Shown piece by piece: positions 1-11,854 of a DNA stretch of 64,000 bases. Numbering within the stretch: position 1 is the stretch's first letter; every line of letters starts with the position of its first letter. The notes beneath the pieces are model-generated. The model made no database searches, had not been told where the DNA came from, and saw nothing but the letters and a program-made list of their open reading frames with translations. The stretch comes from Maniola hyperantus (Eukaryota > Arthropoda > Insecta > Lepidoptera > Nymphalidae), in the NCBI RefSeq assembly GCF_902806685.2, contig NC_048550.1, forward strand, positions 7,607,383-7,671,382, read 5' to 3'. The position numbers were made by a program, and so were the translations under genes.

Positions 1-188
1 CACATCTTAACTCAAGTAGAAGGACTAATTACTGATATGATCCGCGAGTTTTCGACTTGCCATTGTGTGGAATCAGAACATATTTGCCGTGCCGTATCCA
101 GGAAATGTTAATCCAGGAATCCCTTGCGAGATAATCATCATAATAAAAGAGCTCGTTCTGTCCGTCCAGTTGTTTCGTTCGTCGGACA
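1..188 (+). other. Upstream / 5' UTR-like sequence before candidate first exon
   Basis: No gene recognised. In the frame of the ATG at 189 there is a TAA stop at 144-146, so no upstream in-frame extension of that ORF exists here. No TATA box or other promoter element could be assigned. The transcription start of the plus-strand gene may lie inside or upstream of the window. Confidence 0.3.
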
Positions 189-263
189 ATGGCGAGTACG
201 CACAAAGCGCCCCACGTCATCAATCAAACCACCTCCACCCTCGCCCTGTCTATATCCCTGAAG
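189..263 (+). CDS. Candidate first coding exon (possible shep isoform start)
   Basis: Twenty-five codons run from an ATG in good insect translation context (A at -3, G at +4) to AAG followed by a strong donor, GTAGGT, at 264-269. The peptide starts MASTHKAPHVINQ. The frame is closed upstream by a stop at 144, so this ATG is the first in frame. The exon ends in phase 0, and the next recognised plus-strand exon (23806) also begins in phase 0, so the two could join in frame. GC content is higher than in the flanks. I did not recognise the peptide, so assignment to shep rests on phase and position only. A chance ORF or the start of an unrelated gene remain possible. Confidence 0.35.
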
Positions 264-692
264 GTAGGTCTACTAGCTGCTTTTAGAACATCGCGTTTTG
301 CATTCGCGTTGTAGACTTGCAGGGTTATAAATGCATTACTAAGTTTTAGTCTTAGGGTTGAAATGGGTACATTAATATTATGAGCAGTAATGGCTTAGTT
401 GTTAGGGTGCGTCGATCACTATCAGGTCATCGGAAATACGAATAATGTGTATCACATGTGTATCATGTGTATGACAGAATTTTTAGAATATATATTACGT
501 AGGTATACTATCGGTCGTCATTCAAGCACCACGTATTTATTTACATTTATATTTTGTCTTATTTTAACTAAGTCCGAGTAAAGTCAAAATACAACCTCCA
601 GTCTCAGCCTGAGACGTGAATTTTTTCTACACCATCGCATCGATGTATTAAACTGATGCCGGTGGCGTACATCAGAGCCTGCAACAGCGTAC

Positions 693-864
693 AGTACGCG
701 GCAGAAAATAATGTACATCAGCCTTTAGAAGGAGATAGCGGATTTGTAGAGCCTTGTCTCTGTCGTTGAGACCGACAAAACGTCATATGAGTCACAGAGA
801 CAACGCTCTACAAAGCCGAAATGTCATTCTAAAGACCGATGTACATTACTTTCTGCCGCGTACT
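693..864. mobile_element. MITE, AGTACGCGGCAG family, copy A
   Basis: Two arms of about 75 bp are imperfect inverted repeats. The left begins AGTACGCGGCAGAAAATAAT, and the reverse complement of the right begins AGTACGCGGCAGAAAGTAAT. The whole piece can fold into a long hairpin. Related copies lie at 5914-6097, 26484-26652 and 61256-61405. No clear target-site duplication was found, so the superfamily is not assigned. Confidence 0.75.
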
Positions 865-1297
865 ATGTTATTGAGCACCACTTTGTAACACTGCGAAGCC
901 TGATAGGTTCACAGTACGAATAGATATTAGATAGTATGTACCGACATAGCTACATGACGGACATCAGCGTAGGAGGAATTCAGGCCGATCCCTCCCTCAA
1001 ATAAGAGAGAAGGCCGTTTCCCTAGAGGAATATTTGCCTACTTACATTATTAATGTTTTAGTTACATCATTTGATGTAACTAATAGAGCCATATTTTATA
1101 CAAATATTAGCTACAAACGTGTTCAACTCTCTAGGCATTTTATCATAATAAAGTTAGTTATACGACCTTTCTAATAGTTTACTTAAGTACTTACTTCATT
1201 ATCATGAATATTATTATCGTCCCCAATTAGCTATCTATTAATTGTGGTATAATTATACCTAGGCAGAATATTTAATTTTATATTTAGGTACCTATCT

Positions 1298-1316
1298 AAT
1301 AAATAAATAAATAAAT
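1298..1316. repeat. AAAT microsatellite
   Basis: Short run of tandem AAAT units next to repeat-derived sequence. Confidence 0.8.
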
Positions 1317-1395
1317 CTTTATTTTCAGATATAAATCCAGCAAGTTATACATTATACATTATAATAAAATACCTACTAAATAAAGAAATTAATAT

Positions 1396-1427
1396 AAATT
1401 AAAATTAAAATTAAAATTAAAAATAAG
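1396..1427. repeat. AAATTA hexanucleotide microsatellite
   Basis: About five tandem copies of a six-base A/T unit. Confidence 0.8.
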
Positions 1428-1504
1428 ATTGTAAAAAGTCACATACATATTATGCACTAACTCAAAACTAAGTACGTAAATAAATCGGATGAACTTCATT
1501 GAAA

Positions 1505-1995
1505 TGAAATTTAGTTTTATTAGGGTTCCGTACCTCAAAAGGAAAAACGGAACCCTTATAGGATCACTTTTTTGTCTGTCTGTCGGTCTGTCAAGAAACC
1601 TACACGGTACTTCCCGTTGACCTAGAATCATGAAATTTTGCAGGTATGTAGGTCTTATAGCAGACATTAGGGAAAAAATCTGAAAATCGTGAATTTGTGG
1701 TTACATCACACAAAAAAAATTAAATTGTGGTCATGAACTAAAAATTAGTATTTTCAATTTTCGAAGTAAGATAATAGATCAAGTAGGATATTATATTATG
1801 AAAAGGCTTCATCTGTGCATTCTAAAAAAGTTTTCTATTTATTTTTATGCGCAGTGATGTGGTTATTCATAACTCTATGGTTATGCGTTATAGTTTTTGA
1901 ATTATCGTGCAAAATGTCGAAAAAATACGACTGTAGTACGGAACCCTCGTTGCGCGAGCCTGACTTGCACTTGGCTGGTTTTTTGTTTGTAAGGT
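1505..1995 (-). mobile_element. Dispersed GGTTCCGTA-type lepidopteran repeat, near full length
   Basis: On the minus strand this starts near CCAAGTGCAAGTCAGGC, continues through AGGGTTCCGTA and ends at TTTTTCCTTTTGAGGTACGG. The same order is seen at 4232-4620 and 42061-42485, giving a family of roughly 400-490 bp. It has no coding capacity. It is probably a non-autonomous retroposon; the class was not determined. Confidence 0.7.
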
Positions 1996-2613
1996 GACTT
2001 GATCGAGAGTATTCAGGTTCTGAAGATCATCAGCTATTTTTAATTATTTCGGTTTTTGTTCATTAGATAATAAATAATAGTTATGGATATATTAAACAAT
2101 ATGGTTATTTTATCAGAATGTAATGAAAAAAGGTTTCCTATTTCAATTTTCAGCTTATCTTATTGGTACACGCCCCCGTCTGATGTTTCAGCTGGCAATT
2201 AACTTCTGATAAAACTTATCTATAATTAGTGAAATATATATATATATTATATAATACTAAATTATGCCTGCGTTCTCGTCCGCGTGGATTGTTTTTTTAA
2301 TCCCGTGGAAACTCTTTGATTTTCCGTATTAAGTCGTTTTGTATTTTCAAACTTAGATAAATATTTGATATTCTCTTACTTTTGCTATATACTTATACAT
2401 ATACACCTATTCGTTCGACGGTTCAAAGTCTCAGTAGATCATTTAAATAACGCGTTAACGAAGCCGTTGTGGTTAACTTAACATCAAAATAACATTATAA
2501 TACGCAAGAACGACATTGTAATACGCAGTTTTATTGATGTCGACTGTAGGCAGAGAGTTGCTACACACTAGAGAGAGATAAATATATCTTAAATTATTAA
2601 AAAAAGTTTAATC

Positions 2614-2838
2614 CATCATCATCATCTCAACCCATCGCCAACCCATGGTTCGTTAGGCCATGGTCCACTACGCGCGGATTGGCAGACTACACACACCACT
2701 TTGAAAACATTATGATCTAAGGAGAACTCTCCGGCGTGCAGGTATCCTCTCGATGTTATCCTTCACTGTTAAAGCAAGTGATATTCAATTGCTTAAAACG
2801 CATTTACCGAAAAGTTAGATGTGCGTTCGGGGAACCTC
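2614..2838 (-). mobile_element. tRNA-derived SINE, minus strand, truncated head
   Basis: Begins on the plus strand with a TCA-repeat tail and then the SINE body in reverse order: ACCCATCGCC, a GGAGAACTCTCCGG block, and AAAGCAAGTGATATTCAA. Its layout matches the fuller copies at 20706-20975 and 27213-27490. The tRNA-like head is degraded. Confidence 0.75.
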
Positions 2839-3045
2839 CGTGTTCCCTGGAATTAGTTTACTATTACATCTCTGTTATTGATATAAAGGAGGCCTTTAGA
2901 CGCTTGATATAGACTGTGGGTACACATTTTCTCCCTTCGTCTACATTTGTTTTGAAACAGGGCTGTGCATCGCGTGACGCGTCGAGCGGGACCTCAACCC
3001 CGCCTTTAGTAACCTACAATGCAATACATAAATAATAGGTACATT

Positions 3046-3490
3046 ATCCATACTAATATTATAAATGGGAAAGAGTGTCTGTATGTCTGCTTACTTTCCA
3101 CGGCCCGTCCGTTTAAGCGATTTTGAAGAAATTTGAAATAGCTTGCATGATGCATTCTGGGGTTAGAAAAAGGTTATTTTTGTCCCGGGAAATCCAAGAA
3201 TTTCTTCGAGATTTTAAAAACCTGTAAGTTGGTTGTGAGTTATTTTCTGCACTTCTTCACTTAATTTGAGATAAATAAGAGATTGGTTCGTCTATCGGTT
3301 AGCGTTTAATTAATATTTACCAAAAGAGACACGACACACAGTTTTACAACAGTTCGCACTACAGAATGGAACAGAGAGCGCCCACAGACGACTCGAGCTG
3401 TCAAAGCGAGAGCGGTGGACGATGCACGTTCGGATACACGTTACAAACCCTAATTCCCTGTAAACAAAGTCGTGAGCATTATCTATTTGG
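3046..3490 (+). mobile_element. GCGAAAGTGTG-type repeat split by a 220-bp insertion
   Basis: The left part (about 3046-3222) runs from TACTAATATTATAAATGGGA to ATTTTAAAAACCT. The right part resumes near 3446 with AAACCCTAATTCC and ends AAGTCGTGAGCAT. Paralogues elsewhere in the window are continuous across this point, so roughly 3223-3445 is an inserted unclassified sequence. A second fragment of the same family lies at 3512-3600. Confidence 0.6.
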
Positions 3491-4231
3491 CATTAAGACA
3501 GCTTACATCTGTAGGATCCCGGAAAACCTATGAGTTCCTTCGGGATTCTTAAAAAACCTTTATTCCACATGGTCCACGAAATCGCGGGCGTCAACTAGTT
3601 ATTGATATCTATTTATTTTCACTCAGCTGATTCTTAATTTAGATAACTTTGAAACTAATGCGACGTGATTTTATGGTAATAAGTACCTTTTATCGGATTT
3701 AATAATAGCTACGTTCAATTGGTGACCGCCCAAAATGTAAAACCAGTATATATGTATAGGTAATTTAGTAGGTACTTAATTCCAATGTAATATTATTTAG
3801 ATAGATTGTAATCTTTTATTATTTCAAAAACTAAGCAATTGTTTCTCTAAAAGTAAAAATAGATTAAACAGTGCAATTGAGTTTAGTTCACAATTAGTTA
3901 GTTAATTTCAATGGTAGATTCGATAATAATTGACTACGGCGAGATCAAACATATCTACACGCATAATATACGACTAACAACTAAACATACTTAAAAATAC
4001 TATGGGCTGATTTGTTATGAATTATTTTAATACTGTAAATTGCTGCCGGTGGAAAGTTAAGTAAGATTAGCAATCCTTAATTAAAAATACTCTAGTATGT
4101 AACATTTTATTATATAAAAAGCGGAACAGTAATCAACGTAAATTACCAAATTAAAAGAAGTTACCGTTATTTAATCAAACTCAACACAATCTACTTATTT
4201 CCGTGCTTGGCGCTAGCCCCCAGGGTTTTTC

Positions 4232-4620
4232 ACAATGATTTTATTCTACAAAAAAATCATAGCTCAAACTAACGATAATTCAAAAACTATGATGCATAAA
4301 AATAAATAAAAATGTTTTAGAATGCACTGGTGAAGACCTTTCATATGATACCCCACTTGATATAGTTATCTTACTTCGAAAATTGAAAATACTAATTTTT
4401 AGTTCATGACCACAATTGAATTTATTTTGTGTGATGTAACCACAAATTTACGGTTTTCAGATTTTTCTCCGAAGGTCTGCTATAAGACCTACCTAGCTGC
4501 CAAATTTCATGATTCTAGGTCAACAAGAAGTACTCTGTAGGTTTCTTGACAGACCGACAGACAGACAACAAGTGATCCTATAAGGGTTCCGTTTTTCCTT
4601 TTGAGGTACGGAATCATAAA
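4232..4620 (+). mobile_element. Dispersed GGTTCCGTA-type repeat, plus strand
   Basis: Contains, in order, TTTCATATGATACCCCACTT, a block near GTGATGTAACCACAAAT, CATGATTCTAGGTCAACA, a run of GACA units and TTCCTTTTGAGGTACGG. These blocks are shared with the elements at 1505-1995 (opposite strand) and 42061-42485. Confidence 0.7.
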
Positions 4621-5278
4621 AACAAGTAACCTACCCAAAGGTTACTTCAGTAGGCAATTGCCAACAAAGTACTGAAGTAATTCTCGTCACGCGCTATCTA
4701 ATTGAAGAAATTTTCAAGTAAACGCTCTAAGTACCTCAACGGCAACCATTAGACTGTTTAACAAACATTGCTGAACAAATTGTAAGTCAAACCCTAAATA
4801 CAAATTATCTATGAAAACTAATGATTAACATCATTAGTTAGTTAGTTAAGTATTTCAGTTTTTGTACGAAACTTAAAACTATTTATGCTTCGTCGTTTGT
4901 AGCAATAGACATCTACTGCCATGTAGAAATCTGGACCTTGTAGAAGACGGTGCGGATTCCTACACGGTCTCTTGTGCCCCTAATATCCAGGCGGCTGCCA
5001 GTAACTCGCTTGAATGGGTGATAAGGAATTGCACCTCCAGATTGCCCTGCTGCCCGAGGTAGCCTCTGCTGAACAATGGCCATTGGTCAGCTTTAGCAAA
5101 ATTTTATTGCAATTTGTTTGAAATTGTCTGAATATACTCGCCGTACAGCAGAGGCCGTTGTTGGGATAGAAGCGACATCGGTATGATCAGTAGTACAGAC
5201 TGCGATGACCAACTTACATGCCAAGCGTGGGTAATATGATTGGCATAACTTTCCTGGATACAAAAACTTCCGGATTTA

Positions 5279-5338
5279 GTCTCTCTCTCTCCTCTTTCTC
5301 TCTCTTTCTCTCCCCCCTCTTTCTCTCTCTCTCTCTGC
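5279..5338. repeat. CT-rich microsatellite
   Basis: About 60 bp of nearly pure pyrimidine, mainly CT units broken by TTT and a CCCCCC run. Confidence 0.85.
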
Positions 5339-5450
5339 GTCGTATTCCTCATTGGACCCAAAGGGACCTCTTGATTAATCACATAGTTAGAGTTTTCTTG
5401 GGATAATAATGCGGTGGGTTCCCAGATACTTTCGGATTAAGTCTACTGAT
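5339..5450 (+). repeat. Dispersed repeat also present in the shep intron at 49010
   Basis: Shares CGTCGTATTCCTCATTG and GGTGGGTTCCCAGAT with the sequence just after the shep exon ending at 48997 (49010-49110) and with its tandem copy near 49265-49325. It therefore predates the local duplication in shep. Class unknown. Confidence 0.5.
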
Positions 5451-5913
5451 AAGAGTTTGGACTACACGAACCCACAAAGCCTCGACATTTTACTTATCGA
5501 CGCTGAAATATAATTGAACGTCTGGCATAGATAAATTGGCGCAGAAGCCATTTAACATCAACAAACAGCCAAGATTTATGTTAGCACGATCCATTACAAA
5601 ATATAACATAAAAGAAGTTCCGTAGTTATTAACTGTATGAGAAGTAATTTCACAGAGGCCATGTATTTTCTACATGCAATAAAGACGTCGCCTGCAACCG
5701 CAGCCAAAAATGTTTTCGCTCTGCAAATGTCTGCAGTGTACTTAGGCGGACAAAAATGGCATATTATCATTCTTTATTGCCTTCTCTGAATTAAAACGAA
5801 TATATTTGTAGGGATGTCCAGTATGTCTTGCCAAATTAAACTAGAAAAGCTCTATCGTCACAACGGTAGTAGACTAGACAAATCTAATGACTGTTCTTTA
5901 GATCATGATAGGA

Positions 5914-6097
5914 GTACAGTACCCGGCAGGAAATATTGTACCTTTATAAAGAGACAGCGGTTGCGTAGAGTTGGTAGGTTCTTTGTCGTTGGGACCGACA
6001 AAACGTCACATAGGTATGAGTGACAGAGACAACGCTTTACAAAGCCGAAATCTCATTCTAAAGGTCCATGTACAATATTTCTTGCTGGCTACTGTAC
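5914..6097. mobile_element. MITE, AGTACGCGGCAG family, copy B
   Basis: Inverted termini: the left end reads GTACAGTACCCGGCAGGAAA and the reverse complement of the right end GTACAGTAGCCAGCAAGAAA. The arms continue through ATATTGTAC. Internal blocks match copy A, including GACAAAACGTCA and AGAGACAACGCT. Confidence 0.75.
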
Positions 6098-6698
6098 ACA
6101 ATATTATTATCAGCATAAACCATGTAAAGTTACAATAGTTAGAAAACAATGTGACACGAGAATCGTCGGACGTTTGACGCGGGGGCGTTTGATTAGAAAT
6201 CGATAACAAATGCGTCATTACAGCTTACATTTTATAGGGTTGCCATTCCCAAATTTTTAAAAACAGGACGCTCATATCATATTATTATAATTATTATCAT
6301 CATCATCGTGTATTACAATGTAGATAACGGCTACATACATTAATTTGATTATTTTGATTTGTCGATATTTCGACCCGTCCCGTCGTGACCTATTCGTGCA
6401 ACTGGATATGGGTCGTGGTATGTACCCGTTATTTACTTACATTATTATGTCGTTAAACCACGAAATAATCTTGAAATCATTAATTATCATCATGATCAAC
6501 CCATCGCCGGATCACTAGTCACTACTGAGCACATATACACCGCTGCATTTGAGTAGTACCTACGTGTTCCGGTGCCTCGTCATTCTCCATGCATGCTTTG
6601 AGTAGAAGGCTATGGGTGATAGGTACCAAGAACGGGGAGAGCAGTTTGTTTGACGAACAGTGTCCTATTTTCGTGCCACAACTGTCCTACGTTTGTAA

Positions 6699-6847
6699 GG
6701 GTGAGATCTATAGAGCGCACTTTGACTTTGCTCAGACTTAAGTTTGAGTTAAAACGAGACAAAATGTGAGAGATACACATTATACATCTGTCTCGCTTTA
6801 ACTCTGTCTTAAGTCTAAGCAAAGAGTACGCTCTATAGATTTCACCC
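6699..6847. mobile_element. PIF/Harbinger-like MITE, copy 1 (149 bp)
   Basis: Long terminal inverted repeats begin GGGTGAGATCTATAGAGCGC; the reverse-complemented right end begins GGGTGAAATCTATAGAGCG. TAA directly flanks both ends (696-698 and 848-850), as expected for a 3-bp TWA duplication. A second copy of exactly the same length is at 56788-56936. GG-starting termini plus a 3-bp TWA duplication is the PIF/Harbinger signature; the assignment is inferred from that alone. Confidence 0.75.
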
Positions 6848-7951
6848 TAAGTCAGGCTTGTCAAAATATTCTCAGAACTCTTTAAAAATCAGAACGTGTC
6901 CTAGAAAAACAGGACGGTTGTGAGTCCTAATAGCTCACGCCGAAATATTGTTTCTCCGTCCATTGTGATGTGACCCTATCTTTTGTAGCATTTTACATTC
7001 GGTTTGTCCGTAATCCCAATTGCTGGGGATTACAAACGTTTCCTCTTTGTCACAGACCTTTATCAATAGTTTTTGTTAAAACAACAATAGCTCGAAATGG
7101 ACTTTGACAAATAACAGTTTCCACTGAAATAATAGCGAGTCGACAAAAAAGAGATAAGTAATTATTCATATCACGACGCCATTTTAAAGTAAAAATATAA
7201 TTAGGCATAATTAGAAACTAGATTTTGGTATTTTTTGCGGCTTTTTTTGCATACAAAGTTCGATGCCCTACCTTAAAAGAGGTCAAGGTATTAGACTCAG
7301 CTTCTGATCTGATTGTCCTCAACATCTCTTAAAATACAAGTATACCTACCTAAGTATATAAAGATAGTACCTATAAAATTACAGATTTTAGCGTGGGGTT
7401 CACGCACCTTTTGACATCTTCAACCCTAACGAGCCGCCATTTTATCAAGTAGATTTTATTTATTTATTCACATACAAGTTAGCCTTTGACTACAATCTCA
7501 CCTGGTAGAAAGTGATGTGATGATGCAGATAAGATATACTTGTTCGAATTTTAGATATGTATCAAGTTCCTAAATACATTTTATAAAGTTGTGATAAAAA
7601 ATTCCAACGTTTCGTTATTACCTTAATCAACTCTTAGGTTCATTCTACTTCTTCAGAAATGTTTGGATTCATGTTTTATTATAACGGAGCAATATTTTAT
7701 TTTTATTCTCGTCATAAGGAAAAGAGTAGAGTTTTACTACAAAGGTCTCCGCCGTACTCCAATAATCTGCCGTCTAGACTCGGTTTACAATATTCACCGA
7801 TTCAAAAATTCGTGGAGAGTAGGTACAGTCAACAGACACAGCTTCGTAAAAAAAAAATAGACAGAAATTTTTATCGAAGCCCCTTTTTAAAAACGGGAAT
7901 TATTATTAATCATTCTTAATATTTTAAGGTTTGCTTTAAATAACCACTACC

Positions 7952-8205
7952 CATATTATATATGCGAAAGTGTGTGTTGTTGTTTTGTCCTTCAATAACG
8001 CTGTAACGGATCAAGATTGACGTGATTTTTTTGCATGAATATAGTTAAAGACCTAGAGAACGACATTGTAGGCTACGTTTATCTCGAAAAATCAAAAAGT
8101 TCGATGCGGATTTTTAAAACCCTAAATCCTCGTGGACGAAGTCTTGGGCCTAAAATCCTTAATCCACGTGGAGGAAGTCGTGGCCATCAGCTAGTAATAA
8201 GTATC
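7952..8205 (+). mobile_element. GCGAAAGTGTG-type repeat with duplicated 3' end
   Basis: Runs from ATATGCGAAAGTGTGTG through TGTCCTTCAATAACGC and GTTAAAGACCTAGAGA to CATCAGCTAGTAA. The last block (CTAAATCC ... GTGGA ... GAAGTC) occurs twice in tandem at about 8123-8190. It has the arrangement typical of RTE-like 3' ends or derived SINEs in Lepidoptera; class not proven. Confidence 0.6.
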
Positions 8206-8516
8206 TACTTTCCTTGTGTCTTGTACCTTCCTATCGAAGAACTTAGTGTTGTCTCGTCGAGTTGTTTTGATTTTTAAAGCAAGTTAAGAAATTGAAACAA
8301 AACCGCGTCGGTATTATTTTTCCTTGAAATAGTTTTACAATATAAACATCATTAGAAGTCTGGCGTCTAGACAAAGCTGCACTTGACACTGCAGTCTGCA
8401 ATATAATATTAGTTCGGAAATTCACCTCAAGGAACGTACAGTCAACCTCAAAAGTTTCCTTCAATTTGTTAAGAAATTAATAGATCAACTTTTTAATGCA
8501 AGTTTTTTTATTTAAA

Positions 8517-8765
8517 AACTAGCTGACGCCCGCGGCTTCGCCCGCGTGGTTTTAGATTTTTAAATATCCCGTGGGAACTTTTGGTTTTCCAGGACAAAAA
8601 GTAGCCTATCCGTAGTAACCCTTCCCTGATATGTAAGTAAAATTTCATGATTCTAGGTCAACGGGAAGTTCCCTATAGGTTTTCTGAACAGACACAACAG
8701 ACGGACAGACAACAAAGAGATCCTATGAGGATTATTTTCCTTTTGAGGTACGGAAGCCTAAAAAT
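8517..8765 (-). mobile_element. Chimeric repeat: two families fused
   Basis: The first part (about 8517-8630) is the CCCGCGGCTTCGCCCGCGTG end of the GCGAAAGTGTG-type family, minus orientation. The second (about 8638-8765) is the terminal block of the GGTTCCGTA-type family (TTCATGATTCTAGGTCAACG to TTCCTTTTGAGGTACGG). No spacer longer than a few bases separates them. Confidence 0.55.
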
Positions 8766-9120
8766 CTAAAAGACTAAGTATTATTTGTTGACGGTATCTT
8801 CCTCGCTTTACCTACTCTTTGTGCCTTTGTCCTGGGTATATTCACCTGTGGAGTCAACACCCATAACAAGCGTTTATCGATCATAAAAGTATTTCACTAA
8901 CAAACTGACTAATGTATGATTCACGATGCACATGCACTTGTGCGAAACGAATAATAATAATTAATATTATCTCATGTTTCTTATTATTGCATGAGTAAGT
9001 ATTGTACAGGGTTGCGCAAAAATGGATACACCTACCTATTTAGTTACAAAATATGGACAATGTACATACTTATTTATTTTGTGATTCATTAATTGTAAGT
9101 ATAGGTACCTACTATATATA

Positions 9121-9310
9121 GTCATCATCATTATCGTCAATCGATAGACGTCCACTGCTGGATATAGCTCTCTTGTAGGGACTTCCACGTGCCACGGTCT
9201 TGTCTATGCTTGTGCCACCTCTAAATCCAGCGAGCGGTTCCCTGCGACTTGTTATGTCCACCTAGTAAGGGGTCTGCCAATGCGCTTTCCGGTCCGAGGC
9301 ATTCTAGGCG
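9121..9310 (-). pseudogene. RTE-type endonuclease-reverse transcriptase C-terminal remnant
   Basis: On the plus strand it reads GACGTCCACTGCTGG, CTTGTAGGGACTTCCAC and CTTTCCGGTCCGAGG. These are antisense to the C-terminal region of lepidopteran RTE-clade LINEs, as I recall that family. Frameshifted and partial. A second antisense remnant is at 44415-44710 and a sense one at 11855-12000. Confidence 0.55.
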
Positions 9311-9329
9311 CTTGGGTCTATGTTTTTTG

Positions 9330-9590
9330 TTGTGTTTTGTACTGTGTACTGTGTTTACGCTCTGGTCCCAAATAAATGAGTATTTATTTATTCATTTGTC
9401 CTTCAGTCACGCCGCAACGGAGCAACGGATTTTTGCATAGATATACCTACTTACCTAAAGGCCTGGAGAGTGACATAGTAATAGGTGGTCCACTTATAGA
9501 TTACTTTTATACAGAAAAATCAAAGAGTTCCCACGGATTTTTTAAAACCTAAATCCACGCGAAGTCATGGGCATCAGCTAGTAACGTATA
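9330..9590 (+). mobile_element. LINE tail followed by GCGAAAGTGTG-type repeat
   Basis: 9330-9395 resembles another LINE tail in the window: GGTCCCAAATAAATGAGTAT here against GGTCCCAAATAAAAGAATAT near 22815. From about 9398, TTCAGTCACGCCGCAACGGA begins the other repeat, which ends near CATCAGCTAGTAA. Confidence 0.5.
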
Positions 9591-10166
9591 AATAACAGTT
9601 CGTATGTTTATTTTAGTATGTTGATTAAGAGCTTATTACCTACCATTTACAATAAGTATCATTTTTGTTGCAATTAGTTCCACTTCAAGGCGTTTTGTCG
9701 CTCATTTCCACTGTAATTTTGAAAGTTTATAATATGGCCGCTAGCAGAGCCACAGTGTATAAATCTTTGTATTCAATTTACAATGTTCTACACGTATAAC
9801 CACATTACTGCCTTAATAGTTCGCACGAACTATGGTAATGACTGATAGCGTGATAGAGCATGAAATATGCAACGCGTAAGTACATGTAGGTATTTAGCAG
9901 GATGCAATGCCTAAATTCTTGGATAGTTCATAAAATATCAGTTTTTTGTTGAAGACAAGTTTTTTTTAGCATAATTTCTCCTGTACTTTTATAATTTTTA
10001 TAGTGTTTTACCTACATTTCAAGGAAATTTCTAAATAATTTTAAATGTATATCAAAAATTGCGGACCGGCAGGAAACGAACCCGCGTCTCCTGGGATCGC
10101 ACGCTTCCTGCCAGTACTGTACTGAAGCGACTGCTTATGCCATCTACATAGTACCGACACTTTTTG

Positions 10167-10305
10167 ATACGACAGGTCGAGATGGCAAGGGGAGAGGAAC
10201 GCCCCGCACACCTGCACAACCACACGCTGACGCGGTGACGTGTGGGTGTGTGGGGCGTCCCTCCGCCACATACCCGATTGCCACCTCAACCTGTCGCGGA
10301 CTATA
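10167..10305. mobile_element. GC-rich MITE, CGACAGGTCGAG family, copy 1
   Basis: The left arm contains TACGACAGGTCGAGATGGCA. The right arm reads in reverse complement as GTCCGCGACAGGTTGAGGTG. The interior contains CGCCCCGCACACC and its inverted counterpart GTGTGGGGCG. Copies: 36245-36405, 57265-57380 and a half copy at 47982-48010. The high GC content contrasts sharply with the surroundings. Confidence 0.7.
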
Positions 10306-10674
10306 CTTATGTCCAAAGAGCACTCGGAATCCGTCCAGATTGGATCTTAACTCTTAATATTTTGAATGGTAATGATGGCAATAACTTGGTAGAGTATAAA
10401 ATATGCATCGCCATTACGTCCACTTAACAGCGCATAACGCGTGGTACATTGTCCGTGTAATGTCCGTCAATTACGGACCGCGTCACTTGAAAAACGTTAT
10501 TGACGCAATTCAGCTATTATCCTGCGAAATCGAAAATAAAATCAGAAAAAACAAATGCAAATAAAGGAAAAGTACTTGTGTAAGATATTAAATTACCTAT
10601 ACAAATTAAAGTAGGTAGTTGTTCGTTAAGTAAAACATGATACATAATATCTAATGCCCACGCACATGTAAACT

Positions 10675-10840
10675 ATGGAATCGGCGGTGTTCCCACTAGA
10701 TTACAACATGGGGTTATTCAAGGGGCGGACCAACATATTCCTTCAAAACAGGCCGGCAACGTCTGGTGCTGCAAATGTTCATGGACGGCGGTAATCACTT
10801 AACAGCCTCCTCGTTTGCTCTCTATTTAAAAAAAATGTAA
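10675..10840 (+). mobile_element. LINE 3' end remnant
   Basis: Contains GGGGTTATTCAAGGGGCGGA, GGCCGGCAACGTCTGG and GGCGGTAATCACTTAACA. These blocks are characteristic of the 3' end of a common lepidopteran non-LTR element. Non-coding, truncated; family name not assigned. Confidence 0.55.
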
Positions 10841-11854
10841 TGTATAGCGGATAAGTACGTAATGTGATGATCTTAAATTATCCACATTTCGATTTAGTTG
10901 CATGGATTGTGGTCACAAGCACAACGGGACAACGCGCGGTTCTACGAGATGATAGCTTTAAAATAGCAAGTAGAATCCAGATGCAGAATCGTGCAAACCG
11001 GGACAACGCCTTAGGAGATCCAAAGTAAATCGTGACTAGCCTAAAATCATTAGTAAAACATGACGAATCGTTCAGGCACTCCTAGAATTGACTAAAATTT
11101 CGTTGATCAAAGGAACCTTGACATCTTTCCATAATCGTCGTCAAAAATTGCCTAGTCAAACATAGCGTCGGAGCTTCGGGAATTGACTAAATAAGACCTA
11201 TTTTTCATAAGATTAATTCAAGATACGAGGCTAGTGTGTCAAAAAATGTTCTAATAAGACAAATTCTAATAAGAACGGAACGCACTGGCATTTCACTACA
11301 CATAAATCGTTCAATTCTGCTCAAAGTTGTCAAAATCTAAAGTTTTGTTAAACTTTACTTAGGTTAATAGTATAATAATATTATTACTGTATATATAAAA
11401 GGCCCTGTTAGTTTACAAGAAGTATTGTAATGACCCTAATAGTGTATATTACGGAGTATAGAGCATAAGTATAAAAGTATGCTGCAGCTCATATACATAC
11501 GTGCACTAAACAGCGGTAATGCACTACATTGTTCGTGTAATGTATCATCCGTCGCCAGTGCAGCCGTCACATGTAAAAAAGTTATTGGCGCACAATGTAG
11601 CTATTGTGTTGCAAAAACGGGAATGATGCCAGGAAAATCAGGAAAAAAAATTAAGAAACGCCTTAAATGACGAGAGTCTGCATTTCATGTTTATTTTTGG
11701 CTACACTTTGGTACGCGGTGTTCAGCGCGAGAAAGACCATAAGCGCATAATTATTTTAAGCGAATAACGAAACCAATAGCTAAATTTTGCCGCATTTCTA
11801 AGGCGCCTCTACCTCAATATACCTACTTACCTGTGAAACTGAAAACCAAAATCG

